Assembly: GCA_028875175.1 (NCBI GenBank)
Contig: JAPPFO010000302.1
Location: 1-21,169 of the forward strand
Length of the DNA: 21,169 bases
Reading direction: 5' to 3'
From: Chloroflexota bacterium
GTDB taxonomy: Bacteria; Chloroflexota; UBA11872
A program made the position numbers and the translations under genes. Each line of letters starts with the position of its first letter. Position 1 is the first letter of the stretch. The notes beneath the pieces are model-generated. The model did not search any database. It saw only the letters and a list, made by a program, of their open reading frames with translations, and had not been told where the DNA came from. Of this stretch, positions 8,530 through 15,597 are shown in pieces.

Positions 8530-9405
8530 ATGTCCAGCTTCGACGTGGAGCAAGCGTTCAAGGACCTTGGCAACGCCATCATTCGAGGCGACGCGGCAAC
8601 CGTGGATTCCACGGTCCGGACGGCGCTCGACGAGGGCGTGGAAGCTTCGTCGATCATCAACGACGGGATGATCCCGGGCATGGACGTGGTGGGCGAGCTG
8701 TTTCGCACGAACCAGTACTACGTGCCGGAGGTGCTGATCTCGGCGCGTGCCATGAAGGCGGGCATGGCGATCCTGCGGCCGATCCTGGCCGCATCGGGTA
8801 TCGAACCGGTGGGCCAGGTGGTGATCGGAACCGTTCGCGGCGACCTGCACGACATCGGCAAAAACCTGGTAGCGATGATGCTGGAAGGCGCCGGCTTTGG
8901 CGTTCACGACACCGGCATTGACACGCATCCGGACGAGTACATCCAGAACGCGGTGGATCAGAACGCCAACATCATCGGCATGTCGGCCCTGCTAACGACC
9001 ACGATGACGAACATGCGCAACACCATTGAGGCAGTGGAGGCGGCGGGCTTGCAGGATCAGGTTCACTGCATCATTGGCGGGGCGCCCGTCACGCAGCGTT
9101 ATGCCGACGAGATTGGGGCCGACGGATACGCCGCGGATGCGGCTTCGGCCGTGATCCTGGCCAAGCGCTTGCTGGGCGTGCTGGCCGACGAGGACGAGGG
9201 CGAAGACATGGGGCGATCGTTCTACTTGCGAGCCCGTGACTCGCTGCAAGTGGCGGTGCGCGAGGAGCCCGGAACCGAGTCGCACGCCGACGGTCTGATG
9301 GAAGCCGAAGGCCTGACGGAGCAGGCGCGCGCGGCGGGGTACAACCCCACGCACATCGAGCGGCTGATGGCCGAGATCGAGCGCGAGAAGGTGCGGACGG
9401 TCTAG
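8530..9405 (+). CDS. Cobalamin-binding (corrinoid) methyl-carrier protein with C-terminal extension
   Basis: This is a corrinoid protein of the MtbC/MttC/MtaC type. It carries a methyl group on B12 between a substrate methyltransferase and an acceptor methyltransferase. Residues 1-90 form the helical cap, and residues ~91-215 the Rossmann-like B12-binding domain. That domain has the DxHxxG cobalt-ligand motif Asp105-Leu-His107-Asp-Ile-Gly110, SALLTTTM (152-159) and GGAPVT (173-178). His107 would ligate the cobalt from below. Family members usually end near residue 215. This one continues for about 75 residues: an acidic linker (DEDEGEDMG), a mixed segment and a charged C-terminal helix. I do not recognise the extension. 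No MttB, MtbA, MtaB or reductive activase gene is nearby. The gene shares its CTAG stop tetranucleotide with the convergent amidohydrolase. Confidence 0.92.
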   Translation: MSSFDVEQAFKDLGNAIIRGDAATVDSTVRTALDEGVEASSIINDGMIPGMDVVGELFRTNQYYVPEVLISARAMKAGMAILRPILAASGIEPVGQVVIGTVRGDLHDIGKNLVAMMLEGAGFGVHDTGIDTHPDEYIQNAVDQNANIIGMSALLTTTMTNMRNTIEAVEAAGLQDQVHCIIGGAPVTQRYADEIGADGYAADAASAVILAKRLLGVLADEDEGEDMGRSFYLRARDSLQVAVREEPGTESHADGLMEAEGLTEQARAAGYNPTHIERLMAEIEREKVRTV

Positions 9406-10343
9406 ACGGCGTCCCGACTTGCCGGGGTATTCAGACCCAGGCGCCGGGCGTTTCCACCGAGCAGCGCGGCAAGGTCGTCAGGCGGTAGGCCGGCTTCGCT
9501 CGCGAGGCGCAGCGCTCGGGTCTGGCGGATCAAGGGGTAGTCGCTGCCGAAGAGCACGCGCCCCGGAGCCAGCTGGGCCATGACACGGAAGATGTCTGGC
9601 CGATAGAGCAGGTGGCTGGCCGAGGAGTCGTAGTAGACGTTCTGGGCCTGCTGGTGAACCTCGGGCATGAGTTCGTAGAACGCGAGGCCGCCGCCCCAGT
9701 GCGCCAGGATGATGGGCACTTCGCCTTCCGCGGCCTCGATCACCGACCAGATCGCGTCAGGCGTGGTGCTGTCCTTGCCGGGATAGGTGTGGCCGACCGG
9801 CTCGCTGGTGTGGACGGTCAGAATCAAGCCCAGGGAGCGCACCGTGTCCATGAACGAACGGACGGCGGACCGGTCATTCAGGTTCCAGCCCTGGCCCTGC
9901 GGGAACAACTCGCCGACGCCAACGGCGCCGAGCGCCTGGCAGCGCTCCATCTCCGCAGCGGCGAAATCCACGTCACCCGGGGGGACGACACAAAACGGGA
10001 GGACTCGGCTGCCGGGGTCGTTGCTCGCGGCGGCGGCTTGGAGCACGTAATCGTTGTTGGCGCGGCAGAGACCGGGATCGCGCCAGGCGAAGCCGAAGGC
10101 GACGCTGGCGCCAAAACCGGCTCGCCGCATACTGCGGCGCAGATCGTCGGCCGTGGCAAGCACCCGCCGCTCATTGCGGTAGAGCCGGCCGAACCAGACG
10201 TCTGCCTGGCTGTAGCGGCGACGGCCATTGACCACGTCCGGCGGTACGACGTGCGTGTGGACATCTATTGGAGCGGACGCAGGCAGCCCGCTTGCTTCGG
10301 CCTGGGAGATAGGAGACGTTCCTGGGAAAGCGCCACGCGGCAT
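9402..10343 (-). CDS. Metal-dependent amidohydrolase (ACMSD-type amidohydrolase_2 family)
   Basis: This is a TIM-barrel hydrolase or decarboxylase of the amidohydrolase_2 family, which includes aminocarboxymuconate-semialdehyde decarboxylase. The likely start is ATG 10343 (313 residues). The frame extends another 89 codons upstream, but that part overlaps the neighbouring gene and has no family character. The first metal motif, His29-Thr-His31 (IDVHTH), comes early, as expected. Other likely ligands are His in LTVHTSEP, His in ILAHWGG and Asp in LFGSDYP. All four elements are intact, so one zinc-type site is predicted. It lies 26 bases downstream of the DXS-like gene on the same strand and is very likely co-transcribed with it. 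The substrate is unknown; decarboxylation or lactone/amide hydrolysis are both possible. Confidence 0.88.
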   Translation of the reverse strand: MPRGAFPGTSPISQAEASGLPASAPIDVHTHVVPPDVVNGRRRYSQADVWFGRLYRNERRVLATADDLRRSMRRAGFGASVAFGFAWRDPGLCRANNDYVLQAAAASNDPGSRVLPFCVVPPGDVDFAAAEMERCQALGAVGVGELFPQGQGWNLNDRSAVRSFMDTVRSLGLILTVHTSEPVGHTYPGKDSTTPDAIWSVIEAAEGEVPIILAHWGGGLAFYELMPEVHQQAQNVYYDSSASHLLYRPDIFRVMAQLAPGRVLFGSDYPLIRQTRALRLASEAGLPPDDLAALLGGNARRLGLNTPASRDAV

Positions 10344-10369
10344 TGTGCCGTCCAGCTCGGCGCGGTTCG

Positions 10370-11641
10370 TCAGCCGGCGACCACTGTCCCAGGGGTAAGG
10401 AACGCCCAGCGATTGCCGGTATCGGCCGCGCGCAAGGCCTCGGCCCAACTGCTGGCAGAGTCCGGACAGTGCCGAGCGAAGCCGGCCGCCTCGAGAGCCG
10501 CCCGAACCGGCGGATGCAGTGCCAGGCCCCGGCCCGTGCTGATGACGATCACTGTTCCTTTGCGTCGCTCGGGCTCGCCGGTCAGGGCCGTGAGAGCGGA
10601 CTCGACGCATGCATCACCGAGCACCACGATTGGCCGGTAACCCTGCCCCGCCAGGCTGTCGGCAAAAGCTACGGCATGCGCCCCGCCCAGTCCGAGATCG
10701 AAATAGCGCTCGGGCGCTAGTTCAGCGAGGGCGGCGGTATCCAGCGCGCCGTTGGTGTCCGTGGCAATGAGCAGTCGTTGCTCATCGCCGGCCAACGATG
10801 CCGCCAGCGCCCGTTCCAACGAGGTGTCGCGCGTGGCAGCGTCCGACGACAGGGAGCGAACGGGGGCCCGCCCGTCCAGCGTTACGTGCAGGACGACCGG
10901 GCGCCCAACTCGAAGGGCCAGGCCCAGGAGGTCGCCCAATGCCTCCAGATTGTGAACGTCGACCGGGCCCAGATACATGAAGCCGAGGAGTTCTTCCCAC
11001 ATTTCAGTGGGAACCAGCAGCTCTCGCACCGAGTTCTTGAGCCGCCGAGCCACTTCCACGGCTTGTTCACCGGCGGGCATTCGCCCCAGCGTGGTTTCGA
11101 TGAGGTTCTTGGCGTCGGCGTAGCGCGCGTGACCGCGAACGCGGGTGAGATAGCGGGCCATGGCTCCCGCGTTGCGTCCACGCGGCGTTTGCGCGTCAAC
11201 CAGCACGAGGACGAACGGCACCTGCAGATGGCCGACATGGTTGACGGCTTCGAATGCCAGACCGGTTCCCAGGCCGGCCTCGTCGAGGACGGCTACCACC
11301 GGCTGGCGTTCGCGACGCAATGTGCGAGCCACCGCCACGCCGGCCGCCTCCGAGGCCGCGCGGCCGGGGGTGGTGACGACCGTCTTGTCGGCCAGGCCCT
11401 TTAGGAGCAGGTCATGGGCAAGCGCGTGGTCTGCGCGGTCCCAGAACACGTCATTTGCGGGGTCGACCACAGTTTCCGCGACCATCACGGCCAGTTCGGC
11501 AGCGCCACTCAGTGCCTGCGCTGTCGCCGGCAGGTGTCGAGCCAACTGATCGCGCAGTGCCTCAACCGCGGCGGCACGCTCGGGGGGAGCAGCCGAATCG
11601 CCGGACTGGACCGCAAGGCGCTCGGGGAGCGCGGCTGTCAT
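10370..11641 (-). CDS. DXS-like (1-deoxyxylulose-5-phosphate synthase-related) protein, predicted pseudoenzyme
   Basis: The 423-residue protein aligns by eye along the first two domains of 1-deoxy-D-xylulose-5-phosphate synthase. Landmarks are FWDRADHALAH (66-76; family VWDVGHQAYPH), VVAVLDEAGLGTGLAFEAVNH (family VVxVIGDGALTGGMAFEALNH), LLVPTEMWEELLGFMYLGPVD (family FEELGFxYxGPxDGHD) and RYFDLGLGGAHAV (family RFFDVGIAEQHAV). The catalytic features are lost. The thiamine-diphosphate/metal motif GDG is Asp-Glu-Ala (120-122), the GHQ histidine is Asp71, the Asn in the metal loop is Ala150 and the catalytic Glu is Gly320. The ~200-residue remainder (end of the Pyr domain and the C-terminal domain) is absent; DXS is normally ~620 residues. 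The start is ATG 11641, preceded by GGAAG at five bases; a GTG two codons earlier is weaker. The reading frame is clean, which argues against simple decay. The function is unknown. Confidence 0.8.
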   Translation of the reverse strand: MTAALPERLAVQSGDSAAPPERAAAVEALRDQLARHLPATAQALSGAAELAVMVAETVVDPANDVFWDRADHALAHDLLLKGLADKTVVTTPGRAASEAAGVAVARTLRRERQPVVAVLDEAGLGTGLAFEAVNHVGHLQVPFVLVLVDAQTPRGRNAGAMARYLTRVRGHARYADAKNLIETTLGRMPAGEQAVEVARRLKNSVRELLVPTEMWEELLGFMYLGPVDVHNLEALGDLLGLALRVGRPVVLHVTLDGRAPVRSLSSDAATRDTSLERALAASLAGDEQRLLIATDTNGALDTAALAELAPERYFDLGLGGAHAVAFADSLAGQGYRPIVVLGDACVESALTALTGEPERRKGTVIVISTGRGLALHPPVRAALEAAGFARHCPDSASSWAEALRAADTGNRWAFLTPGTVVAG

Positions 11642-11717
11642 TGGCACTTCCGATTGTCGGCCGGCGCTTGCCGGATGGCCAGCGACCCGGGTGTCACCAG
11701 CGGGTGTCTGACCTCAC

Positions 11718-11723
11718 TATACT
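11718..11723 (+). promoter_or_regulatory. Candidate -10 box for thpR (near-leaderless)
   Basis: TATACT ends eight bases before the thpR ATG, which would place the transcription start one or two bases upstream of the codon. No ribosome-binding site and no convincing -35 box are visible. The reverse complement of the overlapping ACTATA (11716-11721) reads TATAGT and could serve the divergent DXS-like gene. Confidence 0.4.
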
Positions 11724-11731
11724 GACCACCC

Positions 11732-12349
11732 ATGCGGGCGTTCGTGGCTGTCACGATACCCAAGCCGTTTCGGGACGCGTTGGCCAGCGAGGCGGCGTCG
11801 TTGGCTGCCGTTTCGCGTCACATCCGCACCGTCACGCCCGAGAATCTGCACCTTACGCTGGCTTTTCTGGGCAACATCCCCGCACAGAGCACGGATAGCG
11901 TCCGGTCCGGCATGCAGGCGGCTGTGCGGGGACGGCACCCCTTCAGCATTGGGTTCAGCGGCGGGGGCACGTTTCCGGAGAATCGCGAGCCGCGGGTTGC
12001 GTGGGCCGGGATCAGCGGTGAGACCGAGGCCTTGCGCGACTTGCAGGCGGCGGTGCTGGAGGCGGTTCGCGGCCTGGGATTGCGGGTGGACCGCAGGCCC
12101 TTCAGCCCGCACGTCACGCTGGCCCGGATTGGCCGTATGGCCGCGCCGACGGCGCGCCGCTCAATCAGCCGCGGGTTCGAGGCCCTGGAACTCGACCGTC
12201 TTGGTCTCTTCACCGTGTCGCACATCAGCCTGATGGAAAGCGATCTGACTCCAACCGGAGCCATCCATCACGAGGCGTTCTCCGTCGATTTCACTCCGGA
12301 TGAGGTCAGCGTGGAGGCTCCGCCGAAACGGCGGTTCGGACTGTTTTAG
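11732..12349 (+). CDS. thpR: RNA 2',3'-cyclic phosphodiesterase (2H family, formerly '2'-5' RNA ligase')
   Basis: This 2H phosphoesterase opens 2',3'-cyclic phosphates at RNA ends. The 205 residues (slightly longer than the usual ~180) carry the two diagnostic HxTL motifs, HLTL at 40-43 (TPENLHLTLAFLG) and HVTL at 127-130 (FSPHVTLARIGR). Both histidines are in place, so it should be active. The N-terminus MRAFVAVTIP matches the family start (MRxFIAIxLP), which supports ATG 11732. The gene is divergent from the DXS-like gene 90 bases away. Its stop codon overlaps that of the convergent hyuB gene. The last ~20 residues (after VDFTP) are a variable basic tail. Confidence 0.93.
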   Translation: MRAFVAVTIPKPFRDALASEAASLAAVSRHIRTVTPENLHLTLAFLGNIPAQSTDSVRSGMQAAVRGRHPFSIGFSGGGTFPENREPRVAWAGISGETEALRDLQAAVLEAVRGLGLRVDRRPFSPHVTLARIGRMAAPTARRSISRGFEALELDRLGLFTVSHISLMESDLTPTGAIHHEAFSVDFTPDEVSVEAPPKRRFGLF

Positions 12350-13956
12350 GCAGGATCTTCGGGCGAGCTTGACGCGCCCCAGCCGCCGCCGCCGGGGGTT
12401 TCGATGCGGATCACGTCTCCAGCCGCCAGGTCCAGTGCGGCTTTGCCCGGCAGGTCGCGCTCGCTTCCGTTGATGGTTCCCCGATTAAGGCCGGCGGCTG
12501 CCGGCTCGCCGCCAGCCGCCCCCCACGGCTGACGCAAACGACGCTCGGTAACGATGGTGACGACCGACGGCACGAGGGTTTCGATCTCGCGTATCACGCC
12601 ATCGCCGCCACGATGGCGGCCGCTGCCGCCCGATCCGCGGCGGATCTCGTAGCGGCGCGCGGCCAGGGGGTAGGCCAGTTCCATGGCCTCGATGGGTGTG
12701 TTCAGCGTGTTCGTCATTGCCACCTGCACCGCGTCGGCCCCGGAGCCCAGCGGACCGGCGCCGGCGCCGCCGGCGATAGTCTCGTAGTAGGTAAACGCGC
12801 GGTCCTGGCGAGGGTCGAAGCCACCAATGATCAGGTTGTTCATCGTGCCCTGGCTGGCGGCGGGGACCAGATCGGGTAATGCGTCGGTCAGCGCGCCCCA
12901 CAGGACGTCAACCACGCGCTGCGAGGTCTCTACATTGCCCGCGGCGACGGCGTGTGGTCGCGGCGGATTGAGGACGGTGCCCGGCGGCACGATGACCTCC
13001 AGGGGAGCCGTGGCCCCGTCGTTGGCGGGCACGTCGTCGCCCATGAGGCAGCGCGCGACGTAGATGACGGCGGACCGCGTGACGGCTTCGGGCGCGTTCA
13101 GCGCACCGGCGGCAGCCGGTCCGGTACCGGTGAAGTCAAACTGGAGCCGCCCGCTACGGGCCTGAATGGTGACCGTGATTGGTATCGGAGGCCCTCCGGC
13201 GCCGTCGTCGTCCAGAACGTCTGTAAAGCCGTAGGTGCCGTCGGGCACCACCTGCAGGCGCGCTTGGGCGAGTTTTTCGGAGTAGGCCAGCAGCGCCTCG
13301 GCTCGCCGGCGCAGGGGCTCGGCGCCGTAGCGGCGCGCGAACTCAGCCAGGCGGGACTCGCCCACCCGGTGCGAGGCCAGCTGCGCCTCAAGGTCGCCTC
13401 GCCGTTCCTCGGGCGTGCGGACGTTGCGGCAGATGATTTCCACGAGTTGCTGGTCGAGTTCGCCGGCGTCCACGAGTTTGAGCGGGGGGATGATGAGGCC
13501 CTCGTGGAAGAGCTCGGTGGAGGGAGGCATCGAACCCGGCGCCAGGCCGCCCACGTCGGCATGGTGGGCGCGTGTGGCCACCCAACCCCAGTGTCTGGGC
13601 TGGCGCTTCGGACCTACGAAGGCGGGCGAAACGGTGGTGATGTCCGGCAGGTGCGTTCCACCAAGGTAGGGATCGTTCACGATCAGGACATCGCCGGGGG
13701 TCGGCGGCTTGCCCTCGTAAGCCTCGATCGCCGCCGATACGGAGGCGGGCATGGATCCGAGATGAACGGGAATGTGCGCCGCCTGGGCGATCATGCGGCC
13801 GTCGGCGTCGAAGACGGCGCACGAATGGTCACGCCGCTCCTTGATATTGGGCGAATGCGCGCTGCGCTGGACCGTGACGCCCATCTCCTCGGCTACCGAG
13901 GCAAAGAGGTGACGGAAGACTTCGATCTCGAATGGGTCGGTTGCGGGCGTGGACAT
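12346..13956 (-). CDS. hyuB: Hydantoinase B / oxoprolinase family protein, B subunit
   Basis: HyuB-type proteins form the B subunit of ATP-dependent hydantoinases, 5-oxoprolinases and the related acetone/acetophenone carboxylases. They open or carboxylate the substrate activated by the A subunit. The 536-residue length is normal. The N-terminus shows the family sequence: DPFEIEVFRHLFASVAEEMG, then RSAHSPNIKERRDHSCAVFD, AHIPVHLGSMPASV and GDVLIVNDPYLGGTHLPDI. The C-terminal half has GGxGAGP, a Gly-rich RRGSGGSGRHRGGDGVIREIE and the final ETPGGGGWG, also typical. No A subunit is adjacent on either side. The convergent neighbour is thpR and the divergent one a small membrane protein. The partner must be elsewhere, or the B subunit works alone. 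The reaction cannot be assigned. Confidence 0.94.
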   Translation of the reverse strand: MSTPATDPFEIEVFRHLFASVAEEMGVTVQRSAHSPNIKERRDHSCAVFDADGRMIAQAAHIPVHLGSMPASVSAAIEAYEGKPPTPGDVLIVNDPYLGGTHLPDITTVSPAFVGPKRQPRHWGWVATRAHHADVGGLAPGSMPPSTELFHEGLIIPPLKLVDAGELDQQLVEIICRNVRTPEERRGDLEAQLASHRVGESRLAEFARRYGAEPLRRRAEALLAYSEKLAQARLQVVPDGTYGFTDVLDDDGAGGPPIPITVTIQARSGRLQFDFTGTGPAAAGALNAPEAVTRSAVIYVARCLMGDDVPANDGATAPLEVIVPPGTVLNPPRPHAVAAGNVETSQRVVDVLWGALTDALPDLVPAASQGTMNNLIIGGFDPRQDRAFTYYETIAGGAGAGPLGSGADAVQVAMTNTLNTPIEAMELAYPLAARRYEIRRGSGGSGRHRGGDGVIREIETLVPSVVTIVTERRLRQPWGAAGGEPAAAGLNRGTINGSERDLPGKAALDLAAGDVIRIETPGGGGWGASSSPEDPA

Positions 13957-13962
13957 GCGTGA

Positions 13963-13968
13963 AGCATA
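13963..13968 (-). promoter_or_regulatory. Candidate -10 box for hyuB (leaderless)
   Basis: On the minus strand TATGCT ends exactly six bases before the hyuB ATG. If it is a -10 box, the transcript would begin at the A of the start codon. No ribosome-binding site and no clear -35 box are present. Confidence 0.38.
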
Positions 13969-14058
13969 GCCACTGTGCCGGCGTCTGCCGGAAGTCGCTG
14001 TTTCCGGCTGCCGAGATCACGTCGACTCGTGGCCAGTCCACGAATATCGACGCGGCGA

Positions 14059-14064
14059 TATACT
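14059..14064 (+). promoter_or_regulatory. Candidate -10 box for the small membrane protein gene
   Basis: TATACT lies 28 bases before the ATG at 14093, which would give a leader of about 20 bases. A matching -35 hexamer is not apparent. It is one of few AT-rich hexamers in this GC-rich intergenic stretch. Confidence 0.35.
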
Positions 14065-14092
14065 CGAAGCGCAGCCCTTCACGAAGTTCTCT

Positions 14093-14524
14093 ATGCCCAA
14101 GAGTTGGCAGGACGAAGTCAAGGAAATCCTCGACCGCGCGGACGCCTCAGCGCCACCACCCAAGCGACGGAATTCGAGGGCGCCGCAGCCGAACCAACCT
14201 CGTCGAAACTACATTGAGCTTCTCGGCCAGTGGATCATGGCGCGCTTCTCGACGACGGGGGAAATGCTGGTCACGGCGGCCGTGCTGGTTGTGGCGGCGC
14301 TATTCTTGTCCATCTTCTTGCGGCAGTTCGCCTCGATTGTGGCGATTGCCGGCGCGGTTGTGTTTGCGGCAGCCCTGTTCCGCGGGGTCATGGAGCGACG
14401 CTCGGCCCGCTCACCGGGCGGTCGCGGCAACCCCGTCATGTGGCGCGGGCAGGTGATTGAGTTGCCCGACCAGCGTCCATCGCTGGGGCAGCGAATTCGC
14501 GACCTCTTTCGTCGTCGCCGCTAG
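14093..14524 (+). CDS. Small two-helix membrane protein of unknown function
   Basis: I do not recognise a family. The 143-residue protein has three parts. Residues 1-55 are a hydrophilic, Pro- and Arg-rich cytoplasm-like region (ASAPPPKRRNSRAPQPNQ). Residues ~57-97 are two closely spaced hydrophobic helices (about 57-76 and 79-97) joined by an Arg-containing turn, which predicts a helical hairpin. The basic tail ends in RIRDLFRRRR. By the positive-inside rule both termini should face the cytoplasm. The basic ends could contact nucleic acid or membrane lipid, but that is speculation. It lies 47 bases upstream of the OB-HD exoribonuclease gene on the same strand, so co-expression is plausible. 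No strong ribosome-binding site is seen. Coding is supported by the coherent hydrophobicity pattern and gene spacing. Confidence 0.75.
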   Translation: MPKSWQDEVKEILDRADASAPPPKRRNSRAPQPNQPRRNYIELLGQWIMARFSTTGEMLVTAAVLVVAALFLSIFLRQFASIVAIAGAVVFAAALFRGVMERRSARSPGGRGNPVMWRGQVIELPDQRPSLGQRIRDLFRRRR

Positions 14525-14571
14525 CGTTCTCGGAACCTTCGGCGCGGCGTGCCTGGCCCCCGCCCAGTAGG

Positions 14572-15555
14572 ATGACGTGCCCCCCCTATGCCCCAGGTAA
14601 ATCTGCGCCCTTGAATATCGCTGAAATCACGCCGGGCAGTTACGTGCATGCCGTGTTCCTGGTTGCATCCGTTGAGGTTCGCGAGGCTCGCACCGGGAAT
14701 CGCTTCCTGCGGATGAGCCTACGCGACCGCGCTGGGGCAACCATCGACGCGGTGATGTTCCAGGTCACGGAGGCGCAGATCGCGGCCGTCACCGCCGGAG
14801 AGCCGTACGAGATTGAGGGCCGGGCCGATGAGTTTCGAAATCGGGTCAACATCAAGGTCGACACGTTGCGGCGCTCGGACGAGACATGGGACGCCACCGC
14901 GTACCTGCCGCGCTCGGCAAAGAGCGCGGAAGAACTGACCGGGTCCATCCGCGACGCGGTGGAGTCCATCGAGTCGCCCGAGTTGAAGGATGTGCTGCGG
15001 GCCGTGATTGCGGATCCGCTGGTTGCGGAGCGGCTTCCCCAATGGCCGGCGGCGAAGACCCGGCATCACGCCTGGATTGGCGGTTTGGCCGAGCACACGG
15101 TGGAAATGTTGCAGATTGCCGACCGAGTCGCGAGGGTTTATCCGCAGCTGGATCGGGACCTGCTACTGGCTGGGGTCGTGCTGCACGACCTGGGGAAGCT
15201 GGAGGAGCTGGACCTGCAGGCCAGCATCGTCTACACAGACGCCGGCAACCTGGAAGGTCACATGGTGCAGGGGGTTCGAATCCTGGACCGCGCCCTGGCA
15301 GCGACCGGGTGCGACGGGGAGATCGCGACGCTCTTGCGTCACCTGGTGCTGAGTCACCAGGGGCTGTTGGAGTTCGCGGCGGTTACCGAACCGATGATCC
15401 CGGAGGCTATTGCGCTGCACTACATCGACCAGCTTTCGTCGCAGGTTCGGCCGGCGATTGAGGATGTGGGGGCCGCGCGGGAACGGGGCGTGCGGGGCGA
15501 GATGCTGCGCGGATCGACAGCGATGCGCGAACTGTACGTGCGAGCCGAGGACTAA
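14572..15555 (+). CDS. OB-fold/HD-domain 3'-5' exoribonuclease, YhaM-like
   Basis: The domain order is that of YhaM/CBF1-type 3'-5' exoribonucleases: an N-terminal OB-fold nucleic-acid-binding domain and an HD-type phosphohydrolase domain. The OB fold covers residues ~15-100 (FLRMSLRDRAGATIDAVMF resembles the OB strands). The HD domain (~150-310) has metal-binding histidines in TRHHAWIGGLAEHTVEM (His165/166, His175), the His205-Asp206 pair in VVLHDLGKLEEL, and later SHQG and ALHYIDQL. All metal ligands look present. The start is uncertain. ATG 14572 gives 327 residues, but its first 13 (MTCPPYAPGKSAP) are not family-like, and TTG 14611 begins right at the conserved part. It follows the small membrane protein gene and converges on valS with a 42-base gap. 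Confidence 0.9.
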   Translation: MTCPPYAPGKSAPLNIAEITPGSYVHAVFLVASVEVREARTGNRFLRMSLRDRAGATIDAVMFQVTEAQIAAVTAGEPYEIEGRADEFRNRVNIKVDTLRRSDETWDATAYLPRSAKSAEELTGSIRDAVESIESPELKDVLRAVIADPLVAERLPQWPAAKTRHHAWIGGLAEHTVEMLQIADRVARVYPQLDRDLLLAGVVLHDLGKLEELDLQASIVYTDAGNLEGHMVQGVRILDRALAATGCDGEIATLLRHLVLSHQGLLEFAAVTEPMIPEAIALHYIDQLSSQVRPAIEDVGAARERGVRGEMLRGSTAMRELYVRAED

Positions 15556-15597
15556 GCCGCAAGCAACCTTGTTCCCGGTGCGGTTGGCGAACTCCGA

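Noticed and set aside
10344..10610. 89-codon N-terminal extension of the amidohydrolase frame
   Set aside because: It overlaps the end of the DXS-like gene, is low in complexity, and the family starts just after ATG 10343.
9612..10640. 342-codon plus-strand frame opposite the amidohydrolase
   Set aside because: The opposite strand carries clear metal-binding motifs; this frame has none and crosses a gene boundary.
10370..11641. Functional dxs gene
   Set aside because: All thiamine, metal and catalytic positions I could align are replaced and the C-terminal domain is missing, so DXS activity is very unlikely.
12952..13962. 336-codon plus-strand frame opposite hyuB
   Set aside because: It is antisense to the hyuB gene, Gly/Arg/Val-rich without motifs, and a shadow of third-position GC.
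15556..15597. Bidirectional terminator between the YhaM-like gene and valS
   Set aside because: Only a short CAACC/GGTTG pairing with a long loop and no U-run is present, which is too weak to call.
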